DNA of 64,000 nt, taken from positions 7,740,640 to 7,804,639 of the forward strand of contig NW_008706746.1 of the NCBI RefSeq assembly GCF_000327385.1, in the 5' to 3' direction. A program made the position numbers and the translations under genes. The notes beneath the pieces are model-generated. The model worked only from the letters and a program-made list of their open reading frames with translations, searched no databases and was not told the origin of the DNA. Origin of the DNA: Lottia gigantea. Its lineage: Eukaryota; Mollusca; Gastropoda; Lottiidae. How positions within the stretch are numbered: the first letter of the stretch is position 1; each line of letters opens with the position of its first letter. Shown one piece after another: positions 1-11,200 of this stretch.

Positions 1-73
1 TATGCTGAGCGTCAAGCCTATCCCTAAGAAAGCGCTTGAATTGCAAAACCACCAGTAATAATGAACCGCTTAC

Positions 74-210
74 CTTTTTATCACCAAGGTTATCTACAAC
101 ACATTCTAAAACTGCCAGTTCCCCGACGAAATAAGTATAGTTATTTCTGGTTGGTTTAAACCGTGGTATTGGTCCGTCATCATAGTCATCATAGCCCGAA
201 TATCCAGCCG
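74..210 (-). CDS. Internal exon of an immunoglobulin-superfamily cell-surface protein (start of first Ig domain)
   Basis: Read on the minus strand, a pyrimidine-rich acceptor ending in TATTTTCAG precedes position 210, and a donor AAAAAG|GTAAGC follows position 74. The 137-nt exon is open in one frame. It begins with the last two bases of a split codon (phase 1) and ends in phase 0. It encodes 45 codons: an acidic, tyrosine-rich stretch (GYDDYDDGP) followed by FVGELAVLECVVDNLGDKK. The pattern VGE-x-A-x-L-x-C-x-V-x-NLGD-KK is the A'-B-C strand region of a V-type Ig domain; the Cys is the B-strand half of the disulphide. The C-strand Trp and second Cys should lie in the next exon, left of the window. 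Lachesin, IgLON/neurotrimin and Dpr-type adhesion proteins carry this motif, and I cannot choose among them. Earlier exons (signal peptide) should lie to the right, but none was recognised. Confidence 0.78.
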
Positions 211-1000
211 CTGAAAATATAAAATGATTCAAATTAGACATGCTGCATTGTTACATATTGAAATCAGCGGTTAAAACAAAATTTGGATGAGTAATCATAT
301 ATAAAGTACATAGTAACATTTCCCTATGCTAGGGTATTTCGGTCATTCAGGGTTTCTTTTCTGATTTGAAAGAAATCGAACAATATAGAGGGGAATATGA
401 AAAAAAGCATTCTGACCCTCCGAATATATGTTAAAATCTATAAGCTCGTTTGTACGCAAAATGGAACTGCGTGCCGTTTATTGTTTAACAAGAGAACTGA
501 ATTAAATATAACTTATTATGCACATAACTTGGTTGGTTAAAATCCTTAGTACTGGTTTCAAACATTTTTCCGTTCTGACGGATCTGACTCATACTACATT
601 TGCAAGTAAATTTTTAAATTACGGCAATGTTTACGTCAAGGGGAGATAATTTACGCCCTTGGTTATCAGTCTTTTTGACACATCAAGTTCATTATAATTG
701 TTTAAAATTGAACATCATAAACTTAGTATACACTTATAACACTTGGGTTTAACTTTGTTTATTGTTTATCGTTAGTAAGTGTCGAGGGCGAGCTCTTGTT
801 ATTATAACCCGTCAGAGTACTGTTGGCAGGTCAAATCCATCATTAAATATTGTTAAAAACTCTCTTAACACTTGGACCAGTTTATTTGACTTCTATCTGT
901 TATTCTGAAAGTTTATTTAGGGCTGGGTTAAAGAAGTTTCTATGTTCTATCCGCTTGATTCATGGATTTTCCAAGATGAAAGCTCAGATGTTTATTTCAA
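211..1000. other. Non-coding, probably intron of the Ig-family gene
   Basis: AT-rich sequence upstream, in minus-strand terms, of the Ig exon. No open frame, repeat or RNA gene is visible. It is probably intronic because the exon at 74-210 opens with an acceptor and a split codon. The 73 bases left of the exon look intronic too. Confidence 0.5.
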
Positions 1001-1216
1001 TTAGAACCACTGGCAGATGAAAGACGGTATTAAGGTATTAGAAGTAAACTCTCTTCTGAGTCTAGATTTATCGTTATCAGATGATAAGTGCAATAGTGAT
1101 TGAAGTACAGATTCAGTGTATTTCCTGTACTTGACATCTTTCGAGTCTGCAATATACCTGTTAGCCTCTATAGCGATCAACAGGTCCGTACGGTTATGAA
1201 TAAGAACAGCGGTCAT
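1001..1216 (-). CDS. Hypothetical protein-like open frame, possible terminal exon
   Basis: A 71-codon frame on the minus strand, ending in IPSFICQWF and TAA. The composition is protein-like: an N-terminal hydrophobic/helical part (TAVLIHNRTDLLIAIEANRY), then a charged helical middle (SKDVKYRKY, SSDNDKSRLRREF). An AATAAA on the same strand at 996-991 lies just after the stop. An AG preceded by a weak pyrimidine tract sits a few bases upstream of the ATG, so this could be a last exon. I recognise no domain. The plus strand is also open over 1100-1285, which weakens the case. It lies inside what may be the intron of the Ig gene, on the same strand. A chance frame is quite possible. Confidence 0.22.
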   Translation of the reverse strand: MTAVLIHNRTDLLIAIEANRYIADSKDVKYRKYTESVLQSLLHLSSDNDKSRLRREFTSNTLIPSFICQWF

Positions 1217-1620
1217 AGGTCTGATGCAATTGAGTTGCGTTCAATACTTGTTTCGGATATCAAATCCCCATCAGGACAGCTTTGAAATTGTATATAAACC
1301 CTCAGACATTTAGATTTGCGTATAAGTAATGAAGTGAGCTCACCGACCAGGAATAAGAAATCAGAGTTAAATCAATCAATATGATTGTGAATGTAAAAGA
1401 TGTTTTTTGTAGCAATATTGACTTTCAAGTTTATGCTGACAAGGAATAAGTTTAAATCTATAAATCAGCACAATTGACTTTACAAAATATCTCATTGATT
1501 ATAGATGCTGGTATACGTTGATGAGACGAGCGTTTATTGCATCCTGGTATAATAGATCATTCTAGCCCTGATCAAAGTCGTGTTTATAATTCATTTAGCT
1601 TCATATCAGATTCAATTTTG

Positions 1621-1811
1621 CTCCAATCTACAAAATTCATCATAATAAAAACTGAATTTATATTAATGTGCTTGTATTATATAGTATTAGGAGGTAGTGC
1701 CTGAAAGACAGGCTTAAAATTTGTCAAATCTACGACAATTCATCAAAATATAAACTGAATTTATTTCAATAACTGGTAATATACAATATTAGGTGGTAGT
1801 GCCTAAGAGAC
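1621..1811. repeat. Two-copy diverged tandem duplication, period about 102 bp
   Basis: Copy 1 (1621-1709) and copy 2 (1723-1811) share AATCTAC, ATTCATCA, AACTGAATTTAT and TATTAGG-GGTAGTGCCT in the same order with scattered differences. They look like an old local duplication. No coding frame. Confidence 0.7.
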
Positions 1812-1917
1812 GACACAAGACCACCTTCAAAATGCATACTGGACATGACATTACGTTTTCATCTTATACCATTACTGCCATGGCCCATTTTTTTGTTTCA
1901 AGGAAGTTTGTGAATGT

Positions 1918-2098
1918 GACAATTAGATTGGATTGTATGCTAGAGCGAATACAGTCAATCTAAACTCTTCACAGAAAGACTAAAAAAGTATTACTCATGA
2001 AATCGAGGGCTGTGATTAGCTGTATTTGCTGGCGTATAATCCAATCAAATGACCTAGAAACACGAAAGTGGCCATTGCAGTCAAGGTAAAAGATGGAA
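1918..2098. repeat. Dispersed repeat with inverted arms; relative of the copy at 19.0 kb
   Basis: Positions 1918-1966, reverse complemented, match 2010-2054: both carry GATT-x-x-CTGTATT-x-GCT and then TA-x-AATCCAATC. The second arm continues to about 2098 (GTCAAGGTAaAAgATGG) and matches 19013-19090. The inverted arms suggest a small non-autonomous DNA transposon or foldback element. No transposase is present. Confidence 0.55.
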
Positions 2099-2918
2099 AC
2101 GTAATTCATCATTTAATCATGTTATGTTACACTATACGATTGAGGGTGGTAGAAGAGGAGAAAGACGGCGACAGAAGAATTTCTAAAGCATTAGTTGTGG
2201 CATTGTGCGATTGTCTTAAAATGAACAACTCTCCTAATCGCCTTGTGAACAGCTCAGATCTACAAAATGTATCCTGTATTTATTATCAATGTATGTGGTA
2301 TTGGTAGCAATGTATTCGTCTCAGTAGCTGAGAGACGAATCAGACGACGTCAAACGGGTTCTAGAAAGATGTTCTGTTCTGGACTGTGGCAGCAATTAGA
2401 TTTCTATGTCATAACTTTTTGACCCAACACACATCATTGTGCCAAAATTATTTGATTGCAGTGATCTCAAACACGCAAAACATAATGTCATGCATTAGAT
2501 TTACTCGTTTGTAGCACAACGTCGATGTAATTTGACCTTAGCAATAACAACCTTGGCTTTTATTCCGTTTTGTTTTAATTTCATAACCATTGCTTTTTCA
2601 TTAATCCTAAATAGAATTATCATTATCACGACATTTCATTACAATCATATGTAAATCAGTTCATTTTAAAAGCAATTTATGTAGATATTAACGGTGATCT
2701 GTAATAATTGAAAATGTCGTATGGTTAAAATGGTGCAGTGGGAATAGTGAAATACGTGATAAGAATATAAACTATTGAGTTAAATTGCCGATTTCAAATT
2801 TGACATGTCAGCACTTTTTTTTTGTCTTTGAGAGACATACTATTTAACAAAGATTGGAATTGTTTGATCATATATCTGTAAGAGGGGGTGGTAAATTCAA
2901 TATAGGATAATGATTAAT
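2099..2918. other. Non-coding, nothing recognised
   Basis: AT-rich. A 79-codon frame at 2068-2307 overlaps the repeat above and resembles no known family; I treat it as chance. A short T run lies near 2815-2822. Confidence 0.5.
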
Positions 2919-3330
2919 CAGCGTAATGGAAACGCTAAACATTATACGAATGTGACATTATGTAACTGCAACAAAAGGCGAATGGGAATGCTACGAAACG
3001 GAAATGCGGCATTATGAAAACCATAATGATAATGCAACATAATGGGAATATGAATGCAACATAATGAGTATAGATATTTAACATATTGAGAATAGGAATG
3101 CAACATAATGCGAATAGGAATACAACATAATAGAAATATGACGCAATTGAAATTGAGATTAATGAGAAAAGGAAAAGAGGCGTATTGAAAAATAAATGCA
3201 TCATAATGCAATGAGAATAGGACATAATGCGACGCAATGGAAATTAGGAATATACAATAATGAAAACAGAGGATTGCGGCACAATGAAAGTGCAGCGCAA
3301 TGGAAATGCGACGTAATGGGAACATTGCCA
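2919..3330. repeat. Degenerate purine-rich minisatellite
   Basis: Irregular reiteration of a roughly 19-24-bp unit close to GGAATGCAACATAATG, with variants such as GAATAGGAATACAACATAATA and GGAAATGCGACGTAATGG. One strand is strongly enriched in A and G, which removes stops from the minus strand. The two overlapping minus-strand frames here (2935-3237 and 2942-3331) are therefore artefacts. Confidence 0.8.
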
Positions 3331-3847
3331 TTCTAAATCAATGATGCTATGCACTATGCACTGACATCAACCAGACTGAGGAAAAACATTTCTAAATTCC
3401 AGTGAATTTTCCAGAGAAGTTTAAATCAAAAAGACCAACGACTTCGGGAGATTTGCCGACAAGTCTTGAAGAGTCCCATAAATTGAAATCTTAAAACATG
3501 GTAAATATCAAAAGGATACAAGTGCAATCCATTTCAAGTTTCAAATTTCATTCTTTATGTTCAATCTTAATAAGTTACAATCTAACGAGTTTCAGGCAAG
3601 TTAAATGATATATATTATATCCAGTAAAAAGTGTCGAACTTCTCTAAAACAACAGCGTGTATAAACAAAATTAACAGGAATAAATTGAGAAATGTTCTCT
3701 AGAATAACAGAATAACAGGAAACCGTGGTTCTTTTTAAAACAAGGCGGGGGCAGATAATTTTACCGTAAGTAAACAATATTCCATTGAAAAAGAATTGAC
3801 ACAAGTAGACTGATTAAAAGACATTTTGTAATACCTTCAGGGGTAAT
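3331..3847. other. Non-coding, nothing recognised
   Basis: AT-rich unique-looking sequence. A 67-codon minus-strand frame at 3601-3804 has no recognisable motif. Confidence 0.5.
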
Positions 3848-3982
3848 TTACACCTGATGGTACTTCTCTTTGAAGGAGTCCACTAATATACAACTTTTAC
3901 TCTTGATTTTGCCCTTCTTTGAATGAGATTTTTGATTAACGGAATTGTCATCCTTGTACGGATTTCCACGGTACTCGCCATA
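3848..3982 (-). CDS. Exon-like block (44 codons and stop), duplicated elsewhere in the window; function unknown
   Basis: On the minus strand an AG at 3984-3983 is followed by an open frame beginning YGEYRGNPYKDDNSV, continuing through a Lys/Ser-rich basic middle (SHSKKGKIKSKS) and ending SFKEKYHQV-TAA at 3850-3848. It is hydrophilic, with no membrane segment or catalytic motif. The same block occurs on the plus strand at 37370-37485 at roughly 80% nucleotide identity by eye, and the NPYK-x-DNSVNQ reading is preserved at the start of both. It could be a terminal exon of an unknown gene, a fragment of a transposon protein, or a non-coding repeat whose open frame is chance. The acceptor tract is weak and no polyadenylation signal is obvious. 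Confidence 0.3.
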   Translation of the reverse strand, partial: YGEYRGNPYKDDNSVNQKSHSKKGKIKSKSCILVDSFKEKYHQV

Positions 3983-4482
3983 CTATGCAATATCATTTAT
4001 CTTGGCTATTTTGGAAGTATATATCAATCAATACAGGAACGATTCCATTTATATTAACAGAAACTTTGTTAGCCTATTGTTTTAGTTTTAAGAGAATGTG
4101 CAGCCGACAATTTTACGCGACTTTTGCGGGCAACGTTTGTATCACACCTTTGCACACAGACAACTTAACGACGTCTGCCGACAGGATTCTTGTATCCACC
4201 CGGCTTTTCCTGTTGAATTCCGGGTAGATAATATATTTATTTGTTTTGCCTCATTTGTGGAAGCATTTCGTTCGTCAGACGTATGATCTTACAGCTACAA
4301 GTTCATAGATATAAATTAGCAAGGGTATAAGAAAAAGAGGTCGTTTCTTTTCGCCTCATTTAACGGAATCTAATGATGCAATGCAATATGTATCAGACAA
4401 CGTGTTGTGAGTAGGTGATAGACGCCCATTAATGTCTTAAGAGGATTCGAACCAAGGTACATGTCGACATAGACCAAAACAT

Positions 4483-4550
4483 CTGCCTCTATTCCAGCCT
4501 CTGATAACTATTTTGAAAATTGTTGGCTAGTGAAGCTGGAATAGAGGCAG
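4483..4550. repeat. Perfect 16-bp inverted repeat (foldback)
   Basis: CTGCCTCTATTCCAGC at 4483-4498 is exactly reverse complementary to 4535-4550, with a 36-nt spacer. It could form a stable hairpin. The origin is unknown; it may be a relic of a small foldback or MITE-type element. Confidence 0.75.
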
Positions 4551-6379
4551 GTGTCTCGGACTACTGTGGACGATGTGCTTCCAGTGTCACATACAAACTT
4601 TCAATGTTGATTGATAAGTAATGACTGTCGAATATTCCTTAACATCTACGAGAGCAGTAAACAGGTTGACTGCAAAAAGTGGCCATAACAAATTAAATCT
4701 TTCACCAACTGCAATTTTGCATGTAAAAAAAGCACGTGACCAAATTTCCTGCGTGATAATCCGGCATGTAAGCATCAATTGATGTTATAATTGGAACTAT
4801 TACTGTGAATAAATGTCGAATTGTCGTGCTACGAGTTATTTTCAATCATCCAAAATGACATTTAAATGGATTTCAAATAGCCTTTATAATGGGCGATTAA
4901 GTCCAATTGAAATTTTTCAATGAAATAAAGAGATGACAAAATGGTCTATCTACATATGTATTGTGGGTTTTTTATTCTATTTTTCTCTACTCCAGTAACA
5001 TACATTCTCTGACTTCTGTATTTTCAAACATGTCTGTTCCGAATCAGTTAAACCAGGCTATATTCAGCTTCAATCGTGCTTTTAAAAAGTGATTTAGACT
5101 GGTTTAATCCACATCGCTAGTTATGTCCACGTCGTTAAAGCTATCATTCTCTAATTAGGCTAAAAATAATTATTAAAAAAATAGTCTGACTGCTTTTATA
5201 TTGGTTGGGTGGCGGTCATATTTAATCAACAAGCGACTGCTAACAGCAAATATGGCGGACCAGGGATGGACAAGCAGGCTGCATTTTTAAAAGAAAGTAA
5301 TTAATTTTAGCGTAATTAAAGTATGGTAGCTTTAATAATGTCCATATGGTTTTGGATTAGCCAATGTGCCACCCCTTTCGGAGTGTCCAAATGTTCACAG
5401 GTACAACACTCATTCTGAGTTGAAACCCGACTTCTCTATATCTTAGTTTATTCTAAACCAAGAACTGCTGTTTATTTTCCTCCTTGTTTTAATTTTAAGC
5501 TAAATTCTTCCCAGTCAACAAGTCTGTAATTTAAACGCGAATCTTAAATGCCTGTCATATTTATACCTTGTGTAGACTACACTATCTTCCACTGTTCATC
5601 TTCATTACCCTTTTTCCAATTCCATTCCGTTTTTCTTGTAATAACTCAGATGTCTTGGTACCCTGGATTCGCACAATTGAAGAACTACTGCTTACCAAAG
5701 GCTAAATCTGTTTTGCAATGAAATGGTAAACTAAAAAGGGTGTCTATGAGTATTAGTTATCTCGGCATATATCGATGTTTTGTAGATCTTACGACGTCAA
5801 AAGGCCAATATAATGCCATGTTATCATTTCTGAATATGCGTAAGAATAAAAAACAATCCTGAAATTGGGATTAAATTTGGAACATAGTTTTTATAATGAG
5901 AAATAGAAGAATGACGCTAGTCTTTGCATATTGGTCATACTGTAATGTAATATAGGAGTCAATTTACAGGAAAACAACAGTTTAACAGACAAATATATCA
6001 GTTATATAACAGTAAATTGACATATTTAGTCTAAGTTTATCTATAAACAACCAATATATGTTATAACAGAATCTTAGTGGTATATATCACGGTAAAGAAA
6101 TAAAAGAAATTGAGATACAACTTTCACCAGAATTCGTCGAATTTTGTACCAGGCAATTAAAAAAAACATTTCAACAATATAGTGTGGAAGGTAATAAAAG
6201 TAAGCTGAATATTTGGAATCAGGACTAACACAACCCGTTATTTCCTAAAGACCTTTTTATAACACCGGGTCACTGCTGCTCCAAGGATGGTTTCTTGTCA
6301 AGGTTGTTACTCAGTTAGTTAGGTGTTTGGTTTAATTTGATTTAACTTCACAATTTTCATTATTAAGCTGTATATCAGA
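4551..6379. other. Non-coding, nothing recognised
   Basis: AT-rich, no supported exon, RNA gene or repeat. The short frame at 4587-4778 (minus) has no motif. Confidence 0.5.
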
Positions 6380-6444
6380 GGCCCGTTTCACAAAGCAGCG
6401 ATTGTAGTAAACTCACCACCTCTCGTAACTCTTTTGTGAAGCCG
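6380..6444. repeat. Small foldback repeat, GGCCCGTTTCACAAAG type
   Basis: GGCCCGTTTCACAAAG at 6380-6395 is answered by CTTTTGTGAAGCCG at 6431-6444, an imperfect inverted pair around a 35-nt core. From memory, GGCCCGTTTCACAAAG/CTTTGTGAAACGGGCC ends mark a foldback repeat family common in marine invertebrate genomes; I could not check this here. The 107-codon minus-strand frame running through it (6375-6698) is probably chance. Confidence 0.5.
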
Positions 6445-8193
6445 TACCAATTAACGAAATTCCAGAACATTGCCAGGTAGGTTAAGAAAGTACAGCAGGT
6501 AGGTAAGTTCCACCAATCAATTGGGTTTGAAAAACGATTTTTAAGGTAACATTGCCATGATAAATATACGAGCGTTTCTGCGCTGACTGTATCACCGTCG
6601 CTTGGAGAGTATTTGGGGAGAATATATTTCTTCCTTGATGATGTAAGCGTATGTTCTAGTGAAGATATTTCGAACAGGAATATATTATCCAAACGCATGT
6701 TATATACCTAACATACACACATTAATAGAGAAAAGACATTTATATATAAAACAGTAATAATAAACACACGTTGATGATTTTTCTGCTATGTTTTGTGATA
6801 TTTTTGTTTATAATGTTTTTCTGTGGGGTATAAAAATAAACATGTTGTATATGGTAGGCCAGTTACATAATAAACATGCTAGCTTTGTAATATAAAACTC
6901 ATTCATCTTTTACTTCGCCTTATTTTTTATTTGCTGTTTTAATTTGAATAGCAATACAATCCTCGAGGGAAACACCTACACAAATTATATAATTAGATAT
7001 CTGGAATAAACGATCAACGAAAAAGATACTTGGATGGAAAACCAAGTCGCAAGATGGTGTTAGATGTTCCGAATGTACGAATCTGTTATAATAACGAGAA
7101 ATGCTATCCAATGTTCATGATGCCTTTAATTTTATGATATTTGCAGTTTCCAAACATATCTATTTCAATGCGAGAAGTTTTACTAGGCTCGACGAATTCC
7201 AAATGGTACCCACAAAATACCTGTAGAATGAAGCGGAAGTTACATCCAACTATTACGATTTCTTTGATTTCATTCTACGGCTCCATGCAACTAAATTTAT
7301 ATAAAGCTATATATGTAACAAATTTCATTGGAAATCAGTAGTGTATGGACGAATCCCTAATGCTGCTTACGAACTAGTTGAATGGAAATACGGTTTTACA
7401 GTGGCATTAACATGTTCTCTAGAGTACATAAAACAGAAGTTGCAATATAAAAAGCCATAACGATCAGCTAAAATCCCATCATAAAAAATATGTTTCTAAA
7501 TCAAGTCTTGAAACCATAAACACGTCGATTTAAACCGTCGATAATTGGACATTAAATAAACTGAATGCAAAACGAATGATCATTGCTGGTTTACAGCACA
7601 CTTTTAAATTGATGTTAAAACTTGTGTTTTATACCAACACAAAATAATCATAAAACCTGGCCCGAATTTACTCAGCTTCTCAAATTAGGCAATAAATCAA
7701 GAAACTATAACTACTTGTAGGTAATGAAATGCTCTTTAAGAATCTATCGCCAGGACGATATTGTGATTTTATGGGAGGTATTTAGAGACGTGGTGAGGTA
7801 TTTATTGTAAAAAGTATGGTTATGTTAGTAAACAATGAAGCTGTAATTATTTACTGGTTTAGTAATCAATGAAACTTTATGTACTATTTTTAGTTCCGAA
7901 TATATGCTGAGAAATTGCATATCAGGTCGTATATCAACGTTTCTTAAAGTGCATCTTTCAAACCGAATTAACTAGTAACTTTTATTTGGCACAATGACCA
8001 AGTTTTCTGTGGTTAGATTTTGGCGTATAAAGAAGAATTTGCATACAATAGCGATAATCAAGATGGTACTATGACTTGTGACCTTGTCAGTTTCTATGGT
8101 TAGATAGTTCCCCTTTTAAGGTTAATTAACTGAAACTGATATTTTTACAACCACAAAGCATGTATACTAAATTGATTTAAACATTGAGGTCTT
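6445..8193. other. Non-coding, nothing recognised
   Basis: AT-rich. Frames at 6920-7111 (minus) and 7141-7341 (plus) show no domain and no convincing splice borders. Confidence 0.5.
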
Positions 8194-8292
8194 AGAATTG
8201 ATTTACAGTTCATTGTTACTTATCAGGCCCTAATTAGGTTCAAGAATTGATTTACAGTTCATTGTTATTTATCAGGCCCATAATATGATTCA
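8194..8292. repeat. Two-copy tandem duplication, 49-bp unit
   Basis: AGAATTGATTTACAGTTCAT begins at 8194 and again at 8243; both copies continue through TTGTTA-x-TTATCAGGCCC. The copies are nearly identical at first and diverge near their ends, so the duplication looks fairly recent. Confidence 0.85.
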
Positions 8293-11200
8293 AAGGATAC
8301 GTTATACTTACGCTTGAAATGTAAAAAACGCGAGGTCCAATGTCCGTCTTCTACCTACTAAAGCAGTGACATTAATGTAAAGACCTCGCAACCCATATTC
8401 AAAATTATTCTAACCATTTAATACCAACTCTCTGGTTTTTCAGTCTACTTTTAAAAGACAGATCCTAATGATGCGTGTTCAGAAAACCCAACAACTGTAG
8501 CGATAAAGCATTGTTTATTTATATATCTTGAGAAGTCAACGGTACAAAAGTATAAACCAGTGGCAATTATTGAAGTGAAAATAGAAAAAAGGTTTCAGCA
8601 TATCAGAAGTGAACACACAGAATAAAAAATGAACAGAACCTCAATGAAATTGTTGTCAGTCTCTCTAAGATGAAAGAAATAGTAACTTCGTGCTGTGACT
8701 TATATAAACACAAACAATTCTTTTGATAACAGTTTTTTTTTCTTTTATGTCGTGTGTAATGAAGGGCAACTGTATCAGGGAGGCAGTGAGATCTGAAAAG
8801 TACACGAACTGGGCCTCGTTGCCTCATCCAAAAGATAAGGAGTTTTACACTGCCCCACTCAACCCCTCCGAACTACATGACAGTCAGAGTATGTAGACAT
8901 TGATAAGTGTTACATGTCTGACACTGTACGTGAAATCAGTGAGCGATTTAAGTTTGAAATGAGAACATCTGAAATCAAGGCAGTCAGATGAAATAAAATA
9001 CATTCTTTCTATCGTAGATGGGAATATAATCAGTAACCAGAACACACCAAAAACAGGCTGTGATGTGTTAAACAGAACTAATTAAGGTGTTAATTGGTAG
9101 CTCTGAGATGAAAACATATTGTCATGGGTGGTATTCAATTCATAGTACCTGTCCAGGAGGTGAATTCGTTACACTGTGTCTGTCTAAGGGGTGTTGTTCG
9201 TTACCTTGTCTACAGTCACAGTTCATCGATTTGATTCAGAGATATACATAGAAGTGGTCATTAAATTTGATGCTCGCGAATCAAATGACCGGTTCACTTA
9301 AATTTGTCTATTTCATTCAGTATTACCCATGTGAACTCTCTGAAAGAGATTCCAAGATAAAAGGTGGGTTTTAAATCTTTTATTGAAACTTCGTCAAGGC
9401 GATATCTAATATCTAATAGCTGTTTGCCTTTGATCATCAATTACCCTTAGAGCGAACATTTCACCAAGAGCAGTTCCAGTCGTTCCCTGGCTTACACCCT
9501 ATCCTTTTCGCTGAAAAAGATATTCGAATCCTTGCCCTGATTCCGTTCTATCGCTGTGATTGTTGGCACCGATAAAATACATAGTTCACGTTTTAAAAAA
9601 AAAACTAACACAGTTAATTAAAATACAAAGCGGACGGTTGGAAGATCAAACACATTTCACTCTGAAGTAAACATCTAACAGTTCTGTCTGAGGAAAAGGT
9701 CAAAGGAAACAGTAAATCTTAAACATATCGGAGACACCTCTAGACCAGACTAACACTCATTTTAATTAAATAAAAAGTCTTTAAATTTTCGTAAATCAGA
9801 ATCTTTCCACTTTAAAATAGGTCTGGGTCGTAACTCGATTAGATCAAAGTTGGCTGAATACCGAAAGGAAATGTAAAGAACGAATTTGGATCTTGCCGAT
9901 AAAAACCTTTCTGTGAAAAACGGACAAGTGTAAAATTGAATTGTGTTGTTTGGGTATATGTCTAGCTCTGATATAAAGTCTTGTAAATGTTTCTTTCACA
10001 CTGTTCGAACACAGAAATGTATAAACTTCCGTTTGTGAAATTGGGAAACACGGCTGATTCCTTTTATGATCACGAGGAAGACGTGATTTCTTCCACCGTA
10101 TTTCAACCCCATGATTAACACGATCTGAAATTCCATAGGCTGTCAGTCTAAGGTAAGGGTCTATATTTTAAAAGCGTTTAGTTGTTCTTCAGTAGCAACA
10201 GTCATGTCCATTGAGAAAAGTTAAAAGAGCATTTCATGTTAATACTACTCAAAATGGCTCACATTGCATACTACATGTTGTTTTTATTCTTCTCTTCTCT
10301 TTTTAGAAGTGTAGAAAGTCAACTTTAGTCACTTGCTCAATGTACATATTCCTAAAATATTGGCGAACAAAAATAAAAGACAATGCAGAATTACAAAGTT
10401 TAAGATACCAACAAAGAAAAACCTGTTATCGAAATTATTTTTTATCCGAAAATAAGAAATATCGCGGTTCACCTCCACAATTTATCAAAACACATTTTCC
10501 CCACAAAAAGAAGTATTACAAAGCTAATGATCAACCTGGTGAAAACAACTGTAAGATTTATCTTCAATGTGTTGGTGAAAAAATTGAAAGCATTTTGATA
10601 TTAACTTTGTGACAACATCTTTTCTATTTGTCATTTTTTTTCCACTTTGTTTCACTTTGATTTCTTCTTTTCAATTTTAAATTGATCGCCGTTAACCTTC
10701 CAAATGACTTTCTTCATGTCTTTATTTTGAAATTTTCCATCAATTTTCCAGCAAAACATTGCGAGTCGCCGGATTGTATTAGCTTATTTTGAGAGAGAAG
10801 CTATTAAATGTGTGGTGTTATTCCTATTTAGAAAACCAGTTAAAGCTAGGAAATGAGTTTAACTTTCAGTTATCTCGACAATCGATAGCTGAAAGAAATA
10901 TTTGTAAGAAATCTTTGGCAAAAATTACAATATTTTTATTTGTTTGAAATTCTAAACGGTTGCAATTGAATTATACCGTTGAGACTAAAGTCGGGCTTAA
11001 TCGAATCTAAAATAGCGTTATTTATTGCTACTTAATTTATATAACAGAAACTCTACTTTAGGAAGTTTACAAGCTATTTAAAAGGAAAAAACTCAGATAT
11101 TTAAGGAATATTTTTTTTCTGAATTCAAGATTGCGGCTTAGTTTCGAAATATATCAAGCTATATCGGGTTGGCACTTCTGTCTAACATTCGGACCTCCTC

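Noticed and set aside
2935-3331. Two long minus-strand open frames
   Set aside because: They lie entirely in a purine-rich minisatellite. The Ile/His/Cys-rich repetitive translations come from the repeat unit.
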